Positions 23,045 to 32,780 of a stretch of 57,070 bases of DNA are shown one piece after another. The stretch comes from Archaeoglobaceae archaeon. Its GTDB lineage: Archaea; Halobacteriota; Archaeoglobi; Archaeoglobales; Archaeoglobaceae. How positions within the stretch are numbered: the first letter of the stretch is position 1; each line of letters begins with the position of its first letter. The position numbers and the translations under genes are program-made. The stretch lies in assembly GCA_030153385.1 (NCBI GenBank), contig JASKJN010000006.1:1-57070 (forward strand), written 5' to 3'. The notes below the pieces were generated by a model. It was not told the DNA's origin. It did no database searches and worked only from the letters and a program-made list of their open reading frames with translations.

Positions 23045-24703
23045 ATGGTGCTGAAGGGATTGCCATCAACGATGAATGATGAATATCAGCTTAACTTACA
23101 CAAGATCCTACAGCACGCTGCAAAGGTCCATGACGAAGTTGAAGTGGTTTCATATCGAACTTTGCAGAATGGAGGCGTGCACACCCTTAACTACCTCCAA
23201 ATTTACGAGAGAGTTTGTGCAATGGCGAATGCACTTGAATCCCTGGGTGTTAAGGCTGGAGACAGAATAGCGATCTTGGGATGGAATGATCACAGATATT
23301 TTGAGAGCTATTTCAGCGTCTCAGGCATAGGGGCGGTTTTGGTGCAGTTGAACATTCGCTTGCACTTGAATGAGCTGACATACATTGTCGATCATTGCGG
23401 TGCAAGAGTTCTCTTCTTTGACGACACACTCGTTGAAATGGCGGAGAGTCTTGCAGAAAGGCATAAATTTGACTTTTATGTTTTGATGTCTGATAAAAGC
23501 AGTGAAGAAGTCAAGACGAAGCTGAAACCACTCTACTTCTACGAGGAGCTCATAAGTAAGAACTCGAAAAAGAGAAACTGGGAGGAGATCGATGAAAAAT
23601 CGTCCGCTACTGCCTGCTACACCACTGGAACAATGGGAAATCCAAAAGGAGTCTTCTATTCACACAGAGCCTTAATTTTGCATGCGATGACATCTGCGGC
23701 TGTTTTCAATATTACGCCCTCAGACGTATTTCTGCAAGTGGTTCCTTTCTACCACGTTAACGGCTGGACTTCTCATTTAGCCTGCCCAATGGTCGGAGTT
23801 AAATTGATACTTCCGGGGTTGTATAATCCCGTTCATCTGGCCAACATAATACTCAACGAGAATGTCACCATCGCATCGGGAGAACCCGCGATTCTGAGCC
23901 CAATTCTTGAAGTTCTCAAGAGAATTGCTCCAACTGCAAAACTTAACAACTTCAGAGTGATAGCGGGTTCAACAGAGCCACCATTGGAAATGATCAGATG
24001 CTATGAAGATATTGGAGCAAGGGTCATTCATGCGTATGGTGCAACCGAAACTTCTTCACTTGTAACCGTGAACATTCCAAAACCACAAATAATGGCCAAA
24101 AACGAGGAGGAGAGATTGAACCACATGAAAAAGCAGGGTTTATTCGTTTTTGGGATTGAAGCGAAGCTTGTAGACCCGGTTACTGGCGATGAATTACCAT
24201 GGGATGGAAAAAGCGTTGGAGAGCTTTGGCTACGCGGTCCATGGGTCATAAAAGAATACTTCAACGATCCGAGAACAGAGGAAAGCGTCACAGAGGATAA
24301 ATGGTGGAAGAGCGGTGATGCGGGAACGATAGATGAACTAGGGTATTTCCACATCGTTGACAGGCTGAAGGACATAATAAAGAGTGGAGGGGAATGGATC
24401 CCGAGTGTGGAGCTCGAAAAGAGCCTCATGAACCATCCTTATGTCTATGAAGCGGTCGTTATAGGGGTTCCTCATCCGAGGTGGGGTGAAAGACCGCTAG
24501 CACTCGTTGTGCTGAAAAATCCGTACAAAAGCAAACCAAAGGAACAGGTTGAGACTGAGTTAAGAGAGCACATGCTAAAAAGGTTTTCAAGATGGCAGTT
24601 GCCAGATCGGATTATTTTTGTGGAGGAAATCCCGAAAACAAGTGTCGGGAAAATAAATAAGAGACTTCTGAGGGAGAAGTACAGAGATGCCCTATTGAAG
24701 TGA
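23045..24703 (+). CDS. AMP-forming acyl-CoA synthetase (medium/long-chain fatty-acid-CoA ligase type)
   Basis: YTTGTMGNPKGVFYSHRAL, HAYGATETSS, WWKSGDAGTIDELGYFHIVDRLKDIIKSGGEWI. Confidence 0.93.
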   Translation: MVLKGLPSTMNDEYQLNLHKILQHAAKVHDEVEVVSYRTLQNGGVHTLNYLQIYERVCAMANALESLGVKAGDRIAILGWNDHRYFESYFSVSGIGAVLVQLNIRLHLNELTYIVDHCGARVLFFDDTLVEMAESLAERHKFDFYVLMSDKSSEEVKTKLKPLYFYEELISKNSKKRNWEEIDEKSSATACYTTGTMGNPKGVFYSHRALILHAMTSAAVFNITPSDVFLQVVPFYHVNGWTSHLACPMVGVKLILPGLYNPVHLANIILNENVTIASGEPAILSPILEVLKRIAPTAKLNNFRVIAGSTEPPLEMIRCYEDIGARVIHAYGATETSSLVTVNIPKPQIMAKNEEERLNHMKKQGLFVFGIEAKLVDPVTGDELPWDGKSVGELWLRGPWVIKEYFNDPRTEESVTEDKWWKSGDAGTIDELGYFHIVDRLKDIIKSGGEWIPSVELEKSLMNHPYVYEAVVIGVPHPRWGERPLALVVLKNPYKSKPKEQVETELREHMLKRFSRWQLPDRIIFVEEIPKTSVGKINKRLLREKYRDALLK

Positions 24704-24854
24704 GAGTCCAAGTCTAGAAGATTTATGGTTCATGTTAAATTATTTTCAAAAATTTTTTGAAATATTGGCTACTCTATAAATTCCTTTCCAATTCAACACA
24801 TTCGATGAAGAAAAACCAAAAATCTTAAATACTAAATAAATACTTGAAAAAATC

Positions 24855-25004
24855 ATGAAACTGGTGGCAAGCTTCATGAAAAAAAAGCCAATTTTAAAGA
24901 TGGCGTTTCTCATAACTTGGAATCCACCCGATATGTCGATTGCTTACAAAAGAAAGGAAGTAGGAGAAAGTCTGCAGAATAATAAAATGGTTTGCGGTGG
25001 TTGA
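24855..25004 (+). CDS. Putative 49-aa leader ORF upstream of and overlapping livH
   Basis: ATG...TGA ORF MKLVASFMKKKPILKMAFLITWNPPDMSIAYKRKEVGESLQNNKMVCGG; A/T-rich promoter-like cttaaatacta just upstream; overlaps the LivH GTG start by 8 nt. No recognised family. Confidence 0.3.
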   Translation: MKLVASFMKKKPILKMAFLITWNPPDMSIAYKRKEVGESLQNNKMVCGG

Positions 25005-25878
25005 AGTGATTGCAGAGTTATCTTTGATCGTGGCCTATACATTTATCTTCGGCTCGATGTATCTGGGAATGGCTCTTGGATTTACGATAACCACAGGGGT
25101 GCTCAGAGTCTTTAACCTAGCATATGGAGCGATATTCTTGATAGCGGTCTATGGAACCTGGATGTTCTGGCACGATCTGGGTTTTGGATTGATCGAGTCT
25201 ATCGTGTTAGCGATTGCACTTGTTGCGCTTTTCACCTATGCGGTTTACCAGTTAGTGATCTTAAGATTTGCCGAACTCGAGGACTACATGCTCGCTGCTC
25301 TTGTTGCTGTATTTGTCATAGTAGAAGAGCTCATAGGCTGGGCGTATCCAGAGATCGTCGGCGTTTACATTCCCACTACGATCTACAACGAACTCGTTCC
25401 ATTCGGTGAAGCGAATATACCGGGGCAGTATGTCGTTACCGCCTTTGTATCACTTGCGCTGTTAGCGATCTATCTGCTCTTCTTCATAAAAACTAAAAAC
25501 GGATTCATAATGAGAGCAATAAGCCAGGACATGTTTGCCGCAAAACTTGTTGGTGTGAACTTCAACAGAACGTTTGCGCTTGCAATGATCATAGCTTCAA
25601 TTCCGCCTGCAATAGTAATGCTTCTAATTTCCCCGATCTGGGCTCTGAATCCCTACATTGGATGGAGCGTATTCACCTATGCGATCTTGGTTGCGGTTCT
25701 TGGTGGACTGGGAAATCTGAAGGGTAGCATTATGGCAGCGTATATCATCGGATTCATTCAGGCTTCAGTTGGCTTCCTGCTCGATCCAAGGCTAATGCTT
25801 CTGGTCGCGCTGATCGTAGTTATGATTGTGCTGATCATCCGCCCGAAGGGACTGGCAAGGGCGGAAACAATATGGTGA
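24997..25878 (+). CDS. Branched-chain amino acid-type ABC transporter permease (LivH family)
   Basis: Polytopic; GMALGFTITTGVLRVFNLAYGAIF and AILVAVLGGLGNLKGSIMAAYIIG typical of LivH. Confidence 0.9.
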   Translation: MVEVIAELSLIVAYTFIFGSMYLGMALGFTITTGVLRVFNLAYGAIFLIAVYGTWMFWHDLGFGLIESIVLAIALVALFTYAVYQLVILRFAELEDYMLAALVAVFVIVEELIGWAYPEIVGVYIPTTIYNELVPFGEANIPGQYVVTAFVSLALLAIYLLFFIKTKNGFIMRAISQDMFAAKLVGVNFNRTFALAMIIASIPPAIVMLLISPIWALNPYIGWSVFTYAILVAVLGGLGNLKGSIMAAYIIGFIQASVGFLLDPRLMLLVALIVVMIVLIIRPKGLARAETIW

Positions 25879-25884
25879 GGCTGT

Positions 25885-26958
25885 ATGCTCAAGTTTGAGA
25901 CAAGAAGGGGTAGAATAATAATCCACTTTCTCGGAAGAAAATACGAGTGGATCATAGAACCGAGATACTGGAGAAATCCTATAATAGGCTTAATTCTGTG
26001 GTTACTTCTGCCACTGCTCTTATACTCCATTTCTACGGTGGTATTCAATTATCAGCCCATCGCTTTGATGTCAACGCTGATCTTCGCAAACCTTCTGATC
26101 ATGATGGCCACTCCATTCAACCTTCAAACGATCGGAACAGGTCGCCTCAGCTTTGGACCTCACTTCTTCCTAGCAGTCGGAGGATATACCGCAGCTTTGC
26201 TGAGCAGAAACCTCGGTTTAAGCCCCACTCTTACTTTGCCAGCAGCATTTATTGTTGGAGCGATAATAGCATTGGCTTTAAGCCCGATCACGATAATTTC
26301 GAGAGGAGTGTATTACGTACTCATAACAATGCTCCTTCCTTTCATACTCAGTGAAATAACATACTGGCGTTCGGACATATTTGGCGCTGAAACAGGAATC
26401 CCCAATGTTGAGCTTTTATTCCCAACAACAGGCAACGTAACTCTCGACGTCATGATCTTCGTCTACGTCTCATTGACAATCGCGCTGGCGTTTATCTTCT
26501 TCGTCGACAGAACGCTTAGGTCAAGATATGGTTTCATGATGGGCGTGATAAATGAGGACGAGGATGTCGCTCTCTCTTACGGAATAAATGTGAGGCAGAT
26601 AAAGATCATAACGTTTACGCTAACAAGCGGAGCAATGGCTGTCTCGGGATGGTTCCTGGCACATTACCAGGGTTCATTCTCTGGACCAGTATGGCTTATG
26701 CCTTCGTTCTTGATAATGGTGCTTCTAACCGCCACTCTTGCAGGAAAAGGGGCAATTTATGGTGTTGTCATAAGTGCATACTTCGTAGCGACTTTGAGAG
26801 AAGTTACAAGGATAACGCTCGGAGAACTCTCAGTCGTGGTTCTCTTCCTGATACTTCTGACTCTGCTATACTTCCTGAGAGAGGGATTCTGGGGGCTTTA
26901 CAGAAAGAGGAGATACAGAGAATATGAGCCTACGATTAAGGTTAGAAGAAGGGTCTGA
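25885..26958 (+). CDS. Branched-chain amino acid-type ABC transporter permease (LivM family)
   Basis: Polytopic; GRLSFGPHFFLAVGGYTAALL, YGFMMGVINEDEDVALSYGINVRQIKIITFTLTSGAMAVSGWFLAHYQG. Confidence 0.88.
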   Translation: MLKFETRRGRIIIHFLGRKYEWIIEPRYWRNPIIGLILWLLLPLLLYSISTVVFNYQPIALMSTLIFANLLIMMATPFNLQTIGTGRLSFGPHFFLAVGGYTAALLSRNLGLSPTLTLPAAFIVGAIIALALSPITIISRGVYYVLITMLLPFILSEITYWRSDIFGAETGIPNVELLFPTTGNVTLDVMIFVYVSLTIALAFIFFVDRTLRSRYGFMMGVINEDEDVALSYGINVRQIKIITFTLTSGAMAVSGWFLAHYQGSFSGPVWLMPSFLIMVLLTATLAGKGAIYGVVISAYFVATLREVTRITLGELSVVVLFLILLTLLYFLREGFWGLYRKRRYREYEPTIKVRRRV

Positions 26959-26967
26959 GGTGGTCAA

Positions 26968-27696
26968 ATGCTTAAGGTTTCAAACCTCGTTAAACGTTTT
27001 GGAGGGATCATAGCGGTAAACGATGTCAGCTTTAAAATCGAGAAGGGGGAGATCGTGGGCCTGATCGGTCCAAATGGAGCGGGAAAGAGCACACTGGTCA
27101 ACCTAATCTCTGGATTCTACTTCCCTGACAGCGGAAAAATAGAGTTCAACGGGCATGATATAACAAAAAAGAGAATGAATGAGAGGGCGAAGCTCGGAAT
27201 TGCGAGGACTTTTCAAAATCCAAGGGTAATCCTGAACATGACCGCTCACATGAACGTTCTCTACGCAATTCTTGGAAGTCCTGAAGGTAAAAAGATGACG
27301 ATGACAGAAGCGGGAGCGGAGGCAATATACTATCTCGATCTATTTGGACTGCTAAAGAAGAGAGACGTTTTAGCAGGGGATCTGGCAATTTACGAGCTAA
27401 GACTGCTTGAGCTTGCAAGAGCATTGGCATTGAAACCAAAACTTCTGCTAATCGATGAGGCTATGGCAGGCTTAAATCCTGCTGAAGCGGATAATGTATC
27501 GAAGCTCATAAACAGAATAAGAAAAGAATTTGACCTCACGATAATCTGGATCGAGCACGTTCTGAAAGTTCTCATGAAATCTGCGGAAAGAGTTCTCGTT
27601 ATGCATTACGGAAAGCTAATCGCGGATGGAAAGCCTGAAGAAGTCGTAAGAAAACCTGAAGTTATTGAAGCCTACATAGGAGAGGAAGAAGTATGA
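26968..27696 (+). CDS. ABC transporter ATPase, LivG family
   Basis: GLIGPNGAGKSTLVNLISGFYFPDSG, GIARTFQNPRV, LLLIDEAMAGLNPAE; signature motif appears degenerate (LAIYELRLLELARALA). Confidence 0.93.
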   Translation: MLKVSNLVKRFGGIIAVNDVSFKIEKGEIVGLIGPNGAGKSTLVNLISGFYFPDSGKIEFNGHDITKKRMNERAKLGIARTFQNPRVILNMTAHMNVLYAILGSPEGKKMTMTEAGAEAIYYLDLFGLLKKRDVLAGDLAIYELRLLELARALALKPKLLLIDEAMAGLNPAEADNVSKLINRIRKEFDLTIIWIEHVLKVLMKSAERVLVMHYGKLIADGKPEEVVRKPEVIEAYIGEEEV

Positions 27697-28400
27697 TGAG
27701 CATTGAGGGTTTGGAGGTTTGGTATGGAAAGATACTGGCTGTGGATGGAATATCAATAAAGGTGGAGAACGGAGAGATAGTGGGGCTAATAGGTCCGAAT
27801 GGAGCAGGTAAGAGCACAATTCTGAATACAATAATCGGTGTGGTTAAGCCAAAGAAGGGAAAGATTACCTTGAACGGAGACAGCTTGGTTGATCTCCCGA
27901 CTTACGAGATAATAAAAAAGGGTGTAACAATAGCTCCAGAGGGTAGGAAGCTTTTTCCTTTTCTAACAGTTGAAGAAAACCTCCTGATGGGTGCCATTAA
28001 TGGTGAGGCGTGGAAGAAGAGAAGGGATTCTCTTGAGTTCATATATTCAAAGTTTCCAAGACTTAAGGAAAGGAGAATGCAATTGGCCGGAACTTTGAGC
28101 GGTGGGGAACAGCAGATGCTGACAATTGCAAGAGCCTTAATGGCTTCGCCGAAATTGCTTTTAATAGATGAACCAAGTCTAGGTCTAGCTCCAAAGATCT
28201 CTCTTGAGGTATACAAGCTAATTAAATCCCTTAGAGACGAGAACAGGATCACAATACTGCTCTCTGACCAGAATGCGAAAAGAGTTTTCCAGATAAGCGA
28301 CCGGGCGTACATCATAGAGAACGGAAGGATAAGGATGGAAGGTTGTAGTGAGGAGCTTGCTAAGAATGATGAGGTAAGGAGGGTGTATTTGGGCTTATGA
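27693..28400 (+). CDS. ABC transporter ATPase, LivF family
   Basis: GLIGPNGAGKSTILNTIIGV, TLSGGEQQMLTIARALM, LLLIDEPSLGLAPK. Confidence 0.94.
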   Translation: MMSIEGLEVWYGKILAVDGISIKVENGEIVGLIGPNGAGKSTILNTIIGVVKPKKGKITLNGDSLVDLPTYEIIKKGVTIAPEGRKLFPFLTVEENLLMGAINGEAWKKRRDSLEFIYSKFPRLKERRMQLAGTLSGGEQQMLTIARALMASPKLLLIDEPSLGLAPKISLEVYKLIKSLRDENRITILLSDQNAKRVFQISDRAYIIENGRIRMEGCSEELAKNDEVRRVYLGL

Positions 28401-29713
28401 CGGATTATTTCAGTTATGTGGAATCCTTATTTAAGGAGGGGGAGAAAAGAGATCCGCCTTTGAAAGGTTTGAAGGTAGTTGAACTTACACACTTCGTTTT
28501 TGGACCAAATGTGGGCAGAATACTCGCTCAATTTGGTGCAGAGGTTGTGAAAATAGAGACACCCGGAGAGGGTGAGCGATACCGAATCGCTACAATATTC
28601 GGGAGATTCTACAACAGGACAAATCTTGTATATGGAATACAGAATGCAAACAAGTATTTCATTGCTGCAGACGCAAGAAATGCGAAGGCAAGAGAGATAA
28701 TATTCGAGCTTGCAAAAAGGGCGGATGTATTTGTTGAGAACCTCAGAGCGGGATTGGCTGATGCGATGGGAGTAGGATATGCACAGATAAGCAAGGTAAA
28801 TCCAAGGATCATATATGCTAGCTGTTCTGGTTTCGGGCAGTATGGTCCATTGAGCAAAGTCCCAAGTTTTGACGTCGCAGCGCAGGGTGTTGCTTCGCTC
28901 GCAGTAAAAACAGGCTGGGAAGATGTTGAGGAATTCTACAAGCTCCCAGACTACTTTGGAGATTTCCTCCCGTCGATGATGGTCGTATTTGCGGTTCTGA
29001 ATGCACTTTACTACAGAGATAAAACAGGAAAAGGACAGTATATCGATGTTTCGCAGACTGAAAGTTTGCTCAGATTCCTCTACGATATTACCTACTTCAG
29101 CCTTACAGGTGAGGAGATAGGAAAAACTGGGAATATAGACCCATGTGCAAGTCCATCAGGAATCTTCAAGACTGCGGACGAGAAATTTGTCGCGATCGCA
29201 ATAATGACGGATCAGCAATTCGAAGCTCTTTCAACATTGATCGAAGGTTTGAGAAATGGCGAACGATTTAGAAGAGATAGAATAAAGGAGTTGAATCAAC
29301 TCGTTGAAGACTGGGTTGCCAAGCACAAACTTGATGAGATCATGGAATATGCCAAAAAACTCGGATTTCCGGCCTCTCCTGTGTTGGGTGATGTTGAAGT
29401 TTTCAATGATCCATGGCGGTGGGAGAGAAGGAGCATAGTAAAACTTCTCGATCGTCTCTACGGCGAAATCCCTGTTCCAGGGGCTTTTGTCGCGATGAGT
29501 GCAACTCCCGGGCAGGTCAAGTGGCTTGCAAGACCCGTAGGCTATCACAACAGGCTAATACTAAAGAAATGGCTTGGCATGAGCGATCAGGAGATAGAGA
29601 AGCTCGAAAAAGATGGTGTCATAGGCTACTGGGATGAACAACCTGGTTGCGCTCCTCCACCAATTTGGGATGCAGAGAAGGATCCAGTTTTCAGGGGTGA
29701 AAAGGATGAGTAG
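28397..29713 (+). CDS. CaiB/BaiF (class III) CoA-transferase, subunit A
   Basis: LKGLKVVELTHFVFGPNVGRILAQFGAEVVKIETPGEGERYR, FVENLRAGLADAMGVGY, PRIIYASCSGFGQYGPLS; DYFGDFLPSM retains a candidate nucleophile Asp. Confidence 0.9.
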   Translation: MTDYFSYVESLFKEGEKRDPPLKGLKVVELTHFVFGPNVGRILAQFGAEVVKIETPGEGERYRIATIFGRFYNRTNLVYGIQNANKYFIAADARNAKAREIIFELAKRADVFVENLRAGLADAMGVGYAQISKVNPRIIYASCSGFGQYGPLSKVPSFDVAAQGVASLAVKTGWEDVEEFYKLPDYFGDFLPSMMVVFAVLNALYYRDKTGKGQYIDVSQTESLLRFLYDITYFSLTGEEIGKTGNIDPCASPSGIFKTADEKFVAIAIMTDQQFEALSTLIEGLRNGERFRRDRIKELNQLVEDWVAKHKLDEIMEYAKKLGFPASPVLGDVEVFNDPWRWERRSIVKLLDRLYGEIPVPGAFVAMSATPGQVKWLARPVGYHNRLILKKWLGMSDQEIEKLEKDGVIGYWDEQPGCAPPPIWDAEKDPVFRGEKDE

Positions 29714-30911
29714 AGATGAGGCGTTGATGAAGCTATTTGCTGAAGACAACAAGCCTTTCGCGCTTGAGGATGTTAAAGTTGTGGAAATTGCAGGAGAAAA
29801 CTTTGCTGCAGCGATTGCTGGTTCACTGCTTGCGGAGTTTGGAGCAAAGGTTGTTCGCATTGAGTTCGATGATCAGGCAAAAAACATCTCGCTATTTGGT
29901 GCAAAGGTGGAGGGTTGTGGAATCCCGTATCTTGTTGAAAGCAGAAACAAGGAAATCGTGAAGTTCAGTGAAAGTGCTAAGGAACTGATCAATTCCTGCG
30001 ATATACTCATTGATGGAATGAAACCAGGATATCTCGACTCCTTAGGGATTGGATACAGGCAGATCTCCGAGAAAAATCCGGGATTGATATATGTTGCGGT
30101 CTCGCCATATGGACACTTTACAAACAAAGCAAGGGAGTTTGCCAATGTTCCAGATTCCGATCTAACCGCACAGGCTTACAATGGATATCCATCGATCATA
30201 GGGAATCCTTATCTCACAGGGAAATATTCGTATCCATTAAGGGCAGGGATATGGGCTGCGTGGACAATGGCGGGATTAAATGCTGCTTGTGGAGCTATGA
30301 TTGCCCTGATTGAAAGGAAAAAGAGCGGTAAAGGTCAATTCGTGGATGTAGCCACGCATGATGCCTTGGCGGTCATTCATACATTCCCGACAATCGTAGG
30401 TTTCCTTTTCGGGAAATCAAGGACGAGATACGGAACTTTGGACTACATCATCTACCCATTTGGTTACTACAGAGTGAAGGATGGGTATGTAGCGCTGGCA
30501 ACACCAACAGATCCCGATTTCAGGGCCTTGCTTAAGATAATTGATAGATGGGATCTTGAGCCAGATTACAGATACAGCCTTGACAGGATTTCAGATGATC
30601 CCGAAAGACTCAAAGTGCTCGATGAAGAACTGAACAAGACACTTCAGAAGTATACTGTAAAACAACTTGTCAGTAGGGCGAGAAAGAAGACAAAGGGAAA
30701 GATCCTGGGCAGGCTCCTGGGCGCTCCAATTATAGTCAAGTTAAACAAACTGCAAGAGCTTTTGAACGATCCTCACTGGAGGCTGAGAAACAGCCTGATC
30801 AAATTCAATCCAGACGGGAAGGGGATACTGATTCCAAATACCGCTGTGAAGATGTCGGAAACTCCACCGAGAATCTTCAAGATTTTAGGAAAAGAAGTGA
30901 AGAAGAGCTAA
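29706..30911 (+). CDS. CaiB/BaiF (class III) CoA-transferase, subunit B
   Basis: FALEDVKVVEIAGENFAAAIAGSLLAEFGAKVVRIEF, PGYLDSLGIGYRQISEKNPGLIYVAVSPYG; start taken at MSRDEALMKLF inside the longer 29634 ORF. Confidence 0.85.
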   Translation: MSRDEALMKLFAEDNKPFALEDVKVVEIAGENFAAAIAGSLLAEFGAKVVRIEFDDQAKNISLFGAKVEGCGIPYLVESRNKEIVKFSESAKELINSCDILIDGMKPGYLDSLGIGYRQISEKNPGLIYVAVSPYGHFTNKAREFANVPDSDLTAQAYNGYPSIIGNPYLTGKYSYPLRAGIWAAWTMAGLNAACGAMIALIERKKSGKGQFVDVATHDALAVIHTFPTIVGFLFGKSRTRYGTLDYIIYPFGYYRVKDGYVALATPTDPDFRALLKIIDRWDLEPDYRYSLDRISDDPERLKVLDEELNKTLQKYTVKQLVSRARKKTKGKILGRLLGAPIIVKLNKLQELLNDPHWRLRNSLIKFNPDGKGILIPNTAVKMSETPPRIFKILGKEVKKS

Positions 30912-30973
30912 TTTTTCAATTTTATTTGATTTCTTGACCAAAAAATTTTAATAACCTTGTTTTTACTCGACTC

Positions 30974-31621
30974 ATGAAAGCTTTTGCCTCGTGGAGTGGA
31001 GGAAAAGATTGCACTCTGGCACTTTATAAGGCATTGAAGAGCGGAATAGACGTTAATTTGCTTCTGAACACGATCACAGAAGACGGAATGTATTCCCGCT
31101 CTCACGGAGTTCGTGCAGAGGTTTTAAGAAAGCAAGCGGAAGCGATAGGAATCGATATTATCCAGATAAGAACTTCCTGGGAAAAATATGAGGAGAATTA
31201 TTTGCAAACTCTTTTCAGATTGAGAGAACTTGGTTTTACCCATGGAATTTTCGGAGACATAGATCTTGAGGAGCACAGAAAGTGGATCGAAAGGGTTTGC
31301 GAGATCGCAAAGCTCAAACCGGTTTTACCGCTTTGGAAAATGGAGCGTGAGGAAGTTGTGAGAGAATTTATAGACTCTGGATTCCGTGCGATTATTTGCT
31401 CCGTAAAAGATGGGATCTTGGGAAGAGAATGGCTTGGGAGGGAAATCGATACTGGGTTTGTTGAAGAAATGAAGAAAAAGTCTCTGGATGTCTGCGGAGA
31501 AAACGGGGAATTTCATACCTTTGTTTTCGACGGCCCAATCTTCAAAAAACCACTCAGGTTAAAATTTGGAGAAATAAAGACAAGGGATCGTTATAGTTTC
31601 ATCGAAATAGACGTTGCCTGA
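30974..31621 (+). CDS. Diphthine--ammonia ligase-family ATP-binding protein (Dph6-like)
   Basis: MKAFASWSGGKDCTLALYKALKSG (PP-loop SGGKD), YSRSHGVRAEVLRKQAEAIGI, GENGEFHTFVFDGPIFKKPL. Confidence 0.88.
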   Translation: MKAFASWSGGKDCTLALYKALKSGIDVNLLLNTITEDGMYSRSHGVRAEVLRKQAEAIGIDIIQIRTSWEKYEENYLQTLFRLRELGFTHGIFGDIDLEEHRKWIERVCEIAKLKPVLPLWKMEREEVVREFIDSGFRAIICSVKDGILGREWLGREIDTGFVEEMKKKSLDVCGENGEFHTFVFDGPIFKKPLRLKFGEIKTRDRYSFIEIDVA

Positions 31622-31653
31622 AAACTTTTTAAACTGTAGGGCAAAGAGCGGGC

Positions 31654-32598
31654 ATGAATTTCGATGCGAGCGAGTATATAGAGAGGAGCTTGAAATCAAT
31701 AAGGGAAATTCTAAAGCCAGAAGATAGCGATAAAGTACTGGCTGCATGTTCTGGTGGAGTTGATAGTACTGTTTCTGCTGTTCTCGTCGCCAAGGCTCTT
31801 GGAAAACCGATAAAGGCGGTTTTCATTGACGATGGGCTTCGAAGAAAAGGGGAACCAGAGAGTGTTGTGAAACTTCTTCGCGGGCAAGGTCTTGATGCCT
31901 TCATCTATGACGCGAAGAAAGAAGTCCTCGAGGCTTTAAAGGGGAAGACAGATCCGGAGGAGAAGAGAAAGGCATTTAGGGATGCATTCTACACAGTTCT
32001 GGGTAAAATCATAAAGGAGATGAATGCAGGGTATTTGGTTCAGGGAACGATCGCTGCGGACATAGTTGAGACTGTTGGAGGAGTGAAGACCCAGCACAAC
32101 GTCCTTGAACAGCTCGGAATCGACACATCGAGATATGGATTCAAGGTAATAGAACCCATAAAAGACCTGTACAAACCACAGGTAAGAGAAGTTGCGAGAA
32201 AGCTTGGAATTCCAAAGGAGATCTCGGAGAGAAAAGCTTTTCCTGGCCCGGGACTCGCGATAAGAATCGTCGGAGAGGTAACCTGGGAAAAACTTGAGAT
32301 TCTAAGAGAAGCGACGAGGATAGTTGAGGAGGAAACAAAGGACATCGAGTCCTTCCAGAACTTCGCGGTGCTTCTGGACATGAAGGCTACTGGAGTGAGA
32401 AACGGAAAAAGAGTTTACGGTTACATTCTTGCTGTCAGAGTGGTCTCTTCGGAAGATGCAATGACCGCAAAGTTCGTTGAGATCCCCTATGACAGGCTTA
32501 GGAGAATATCTCAGCGGATAACATCAGAAGTGCCCGAGATCACGAGAGTTCTCTACGATATAACCGACAAACCACCCGCAACGATTGAATACGAATGA
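31654..32598 (+). CDS. guaAb: GMP synthase (glutamine-hydrolysing) ATP-pyrophosphatase subunit B
   Basis: AACSGGVDSTVSAVLVAKALG, FIDDGLRRKGE, QGTIAADIVE, FPGPGLAIRIVGEV, TDKPPATIEYE C-terminus. Confidence 0.95.
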   Translation: MNFDASEYIERSLKSIREILKPEDSDKVLAACSGGVDSTVSAVLVAKALGKPIKAVFIDDGLRRKGEPESVVKLLRGQGLDAFIYDAKKEVLEALKGKTDPEEKRKAFRDAFYTVLGKIIKEMNAGYLVQGTIAADIVETVGGVKTQHNVLEQLGIDTSRYGFKVIEPIKDLYKPQVREVARKLGIPKEISERKAFPGPGLAIRIVGEVTWEKLEILREATRIVEEETKDIESFQNFAVLLDMKATGVRNGKRVYGYILAVRVVSSEDAMTAKFVEIPYDRLRRISQRITSEVPEITRVLYDITDKPPATIEYE

Positions 32599-32599
32599 C

Positions 32600-32779
32600 A
32601 TGTATCTGGAGCTTTGGATCGATAGGACAAGAAGAGAAGAGATAATCAAAAAACTGAAGGAAGTCTGCGAAGAAGTTTGGGAGGTTTGGGGGCATTACGA
32701 TCTGATCGTCCGCGTTGATGATGAGAACAAGATCAAATTTGAAGGTGTTTTGAAATGCAAAAGGCACTACAGCTGCTGA
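32600..32779 (+). CDS. Small conserved-looking hypothetical protein (about 59 aa)
   Basis: ATG directly after the guaAb stop; MYLELWIDRTRREEIIKKLKEVCEEVWEVWGHYDLIVRVDDENKIKFEGVLKCKRHYSC, possibly a ferredoxin-like/Lrp-ligand-type fold. Confidence 0.5.
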   Translation: MYLELWIDRTRREEIIKKLKEVCEEVWEVWGHYDLIVRVDDENKIKFEGVLKCKRHYSC

Positions 32780-32780
32780 G

